Assembly (NCBI RefSeq): GCF_016774335.1
Contig: NZ_JAETWA010000036.1
Location: 50,762-114,761 of the forward strand
Source: Luteimonas saliphila
Lineage (GTDB): Bacteria; Pseudomonadota; Gammaproteobacteria; Xanthomonadales; Xanthomonadaceae
Direction: 5' to 3'
DNA length: 64,000 nucleotides
Of the stretch, positions 62,565 through 64,000 are shown piece after piece (within the stretch, counting starts at the first letter, position 1; every line of letters starts with the position of its first letter). Made by a program: the position numbers and the translations under genes. The notes under the pieces are model-generated. The model had not been told where the DNA came from and searched no databases. It saw nothing but the letters and a program-made list of their open reading frames with translations.

Positions 62565-63503
62565 ATGTCCCGCCAGCCTGCCTTCACCGCCCTCCTCGTT
62601 GCCCTCGCTGCCGCTCTCGCCCTGCCCCTGGCAGCGGCCGAGCCGGACGTGGCCCCTGCGCCCCGCACCACCCAGCAGGTGCTCGACGCCTCCAGGCCGT
62701 CCGACTGGCGCACCCCCGACCCCGAGCGCACGCTGTACATGGACCTGGAGGCCGGGCGCGTGGTGATCGAGCTGGCCCCGGCATTCGCGCCGGAGCACGT
62801 GGCCAACATCTTGGTGCTGGCGCGCGAGGGCTTCTGGGACGGCACCAGCATCTATCGCTCGCACGACAACTTCGTGGTCCAGTTCGGCGATGCCGACGCC
62901 GACGATCCGGCGAAAGCCAGGCCCTTCGGCAACGCGAGGACACAGTTGCCGGCCGAGTTCGAACGCAGCGCGCAGGGCCTGGCCTTCCATGCTCTGCCCG
63001 ACCGCGACGGCTGGGCTCCCGAAACCGGCTTCGCGGAGGGCTTCGCCGCGGGGCGCGAGGGTCCCGACGGGCAGGCGTGGATGGCGCATTGCTATGGCGC
63101 GCTCGGCGCCGGCCGCAACCTCGAGGCCGACAGCAGCATCGGCGCAGAACTCTACGTGGTCACGGGGCAATCGCCGCGGCAGCTCGACCGCAACATCACC
63201 CTGGTCGGGCGCGTGATCCGCGGCATGGACCTGCTCGCCGCGACCCCGCGCGGACCGGAGCCGATGGGGATCTACGATAAGCCCGCGCAGCGCACGCCGA
63301 TCCGCGCGATCACCCTGGCTGCGACGCTGCCGGAAGCGCGGCGCGAACGCATCGAGGTGCTGCGCACCGACACCGCCACCTTCGATGCCTTCGTCGAGTC
63401 GCGCCGCAACCGCCGCGACGCGTTCTACAAGCGCCCCGCGGGCCACATCGACCTGTGCAACATCGCCATCCCCACGCGCACGCCCGACGACGGCGAAGAC
63501 TGA
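62565..63503 (+). CDS. Secreted cyclophilin-type peptidyl-prolyl isomerase
   Basis: Periplasmic prolyl isomerase of 312 residues with a signal peptide (about 1-25, LPLAAAEP). The cyclophilin core covers about 60-250: [33 protein letters not shown] and [25 protein letters not shown]. Common residues such as the HxV..FMIQGGD loop are changed (NFVVQFGD), so activity may differ from cytosolic cyclophilins. Extra segments (about 110-150) make it longer than PpiA. Divergent from padR. Confidence 0.87.
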   Translation: MSRQPAFTALLVALAAALALPLAAAEPDVAPAPRTTQQVLDASRPSDWRTPDPERTLYMDLEAGRVVIELAPAFAPEHVANILVLAREGFWDGTSIYRSHDNFVVQFGDADADDPAKARPFGNARTQLPAEFERSAQGLAFHALPDRDGWAPETGFAEGFAAGREGPDGQAWMAHCYGALGAGRNLEADSSIGAELYVVTGQSPRQLDRNITLVGRVIRGMDLLAATPRGPEPMGIYDKPAQRTPIRAITLAATLPEARRERIEVLRTDTATFDAFVESRRNRRDAFYKRPAGHIDLCNIAIPTRTPDDGED

Positions 63504-63585
63504 ACACAACATACGCGCGATCGTCACGCGACGTTTGCCGACGCGAGCCTAGTCTGCGGCTGCCCCCACCCAAGGCGAGAACGCA

Positions 63586-63882
63586 ATGGCCCTGCTCCGC
63601 TTCCGCATCGCCGGCGAGGACGACCACGTCCGCGCCATCATGAACCTGCTGCAGAGCCTCGACGGCATCGAGCACGTCGAGGAGGTCGCGGACCTGATGC
63701 CGCACATGGACGATCCCGACTCCAGCTCCGCCGGCCTGCACGACGTGCGCGGCGCGGACACGCACGAGGTCGAGGTGGAGGTTCCCAATCCCTCCACCGC
63801 GCGCAAGGTGCGCGAAGCGGTGGAGGCGCTGGCGTTCGACCTCGACGCGCTGGTCGAGATCGAGGAGGACGAGGCGCGGTAG
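63586..63882 (+). CDS. Small acidic hypothetical protein
   Basis: A 98-residue cytosolic protein beginning MALLRFRIAGEDDHVRAIMN, with no signal peptide or helix long enough for the membrane. It is rich in Asp and Glu (EEVADLMPHMDDPDSSSAG, ending EIEEDEAR). The alternation of strands and helices suggests a small ferredoxin-like alpha/beta fold, possibly a ligand-binding or ACT-like module. I recognise no family. A weak AAGGCGAG ribosome site precedes the ATG. Confidence 0.6.
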   Translation: MALLRFRIAGEDDHVRAIMNLLQSLDGIEHVEEVADLMPHMDDPDSSSAGLHDVRGADTHEVEVEVPNPSTARKVREAVEALAFDLDALVEIEEDEAR

Positions 63883-63897
63883 CGCGGCTCGCCGGCG

Positions 63898-64000
63898 TCA
63901 GCCGGTCGCCGCCGGCAGGGCGTCGATGTACTCCGCCATGCGCCGGCGCTGCGCCTCGTCGGGAAGGCGTCCGCGCGCGGCGCCGAGGTTGTCGGCCATG
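63898..64000 (-). CDS. C-terminal end of an unidentified gene (runs off the window)
   Basis: On the minus strand an open frame enters at 64000 and ends with a TGA at 63898-63900. The visible tail is MADNLGAARGRLPDEAQRRR followed by MAEYIDALPAATG. It contains a repeated helix pattern but too little to name a family. An in-frame ATG at 63999 could also be the start of a very short ORF, but position after a 98-residue gene on the other strand makes a gene end more likely. Confidence 0.5.
   Translation of the reverse strand, partial: MADNLGAARGRLPDEAQRRRMAEYIDALPAATG

Overview
The window is about 64 kb of G+C-rich DNA (roughly 70% by eye) from a gammaproteobacterial chromosome, most likely a Xanthomonadaceae member (Lysobacter/Luteimonas type). 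This rests on a TonB-Xanth-Caul-type receptor, paired NlpC/P60 peptidases, CTTCTCCC/GGGAGAAG and GTAGGAGCG repeat hairpins, and the general gene style. No rRNA, tRNA or CRISPR array was found. Names come from motifs and family knowledge, not database searches.

Region 1 (1-34 kb, excluding an insert at 20-24 kb) is a large locus for arabinose-containing plant polysaccharides. A minus-strand series (12447 to 422) encodes an aldose epimerase, an L-arabinose 1-dehydrogenase of the Gfo/Idh/MocA family, an AraD1/GguC-like FAH-family enzyme, an aldehyde dehydrogenase, a YtfQ-YtfR-YtfT-YjfF-type furanose ABC importer and a secreted GH43. Divergently come a TonB-dependent receptor, a GH51 arabinofuranosidase and a GH43-LamG enzyme. 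After the insert follow a secreted GH43, a cytosolic GH43 and a GPH sugar:cation symporter, then divergently a GbpR-like LysR regulator, an IlvD/Edd-type L-arabinonate dehydratase and a GH127 beta-L-arabinofuranosidase with a Tat-like signal. Together they outline arabinan or arabinoside capture, depolymerisation, uptake, and oxidation of L-arabinose to 2-oxoglutarate by the non-phosphorylative (Weimberg-type) route. No arabinonolactonase and no araBAD genes are present. ATAT-flanked 16-bp near-palindromes occur in promoter gaps of this locus and may define one regulon.

Region 2 (20.2-24.3 kb) interrupts the locus with a three-gene overlapping operon (saccharopine-dehydrogenase-like, DoxX-like, DUF2269), a lower-G+C chromate transporter gene and a broken IS1182-type transposase fragment.

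Region 3 (34-50 kb) holds housekeeping and miscellaneous genes: hutG, glutathione reductase, a DadA-like oxidoreductase, DUF418, a membrane-anchored serine hydrolase, slyD, two NlpC/P60 peptidases followed by a strong terminator, a bile-acid/sodium symporter family protein, DUF6644/DUF6152, an inactive/active M16 peptidase pair and a DAACS symporter.

Region 4 (50-64 kb) holds a lipoprotein alkaline phosphatase, a polyhydroxybutyrate-related set (3-hydroxybutyrate dehydrogenase, patatin, HemJ-like protein, methyltransferase, intracellular PHB depolymerase with a histone-like tail), a CocE-type hydrolase coupled to a putative HExxH metallopeptidase, a PadR/HAAS-sensor pair, a secreted cyclophilin, a small acidic protein and the 3' end of an unidentified gene.

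Intergenic space is rich in repeats: a nested inverted repeat at 192-283, hairpin arrays between ytfQ and ytfR and after phaZ, and three 118-bp TGTCATT-ended elements before the GH127 gene.
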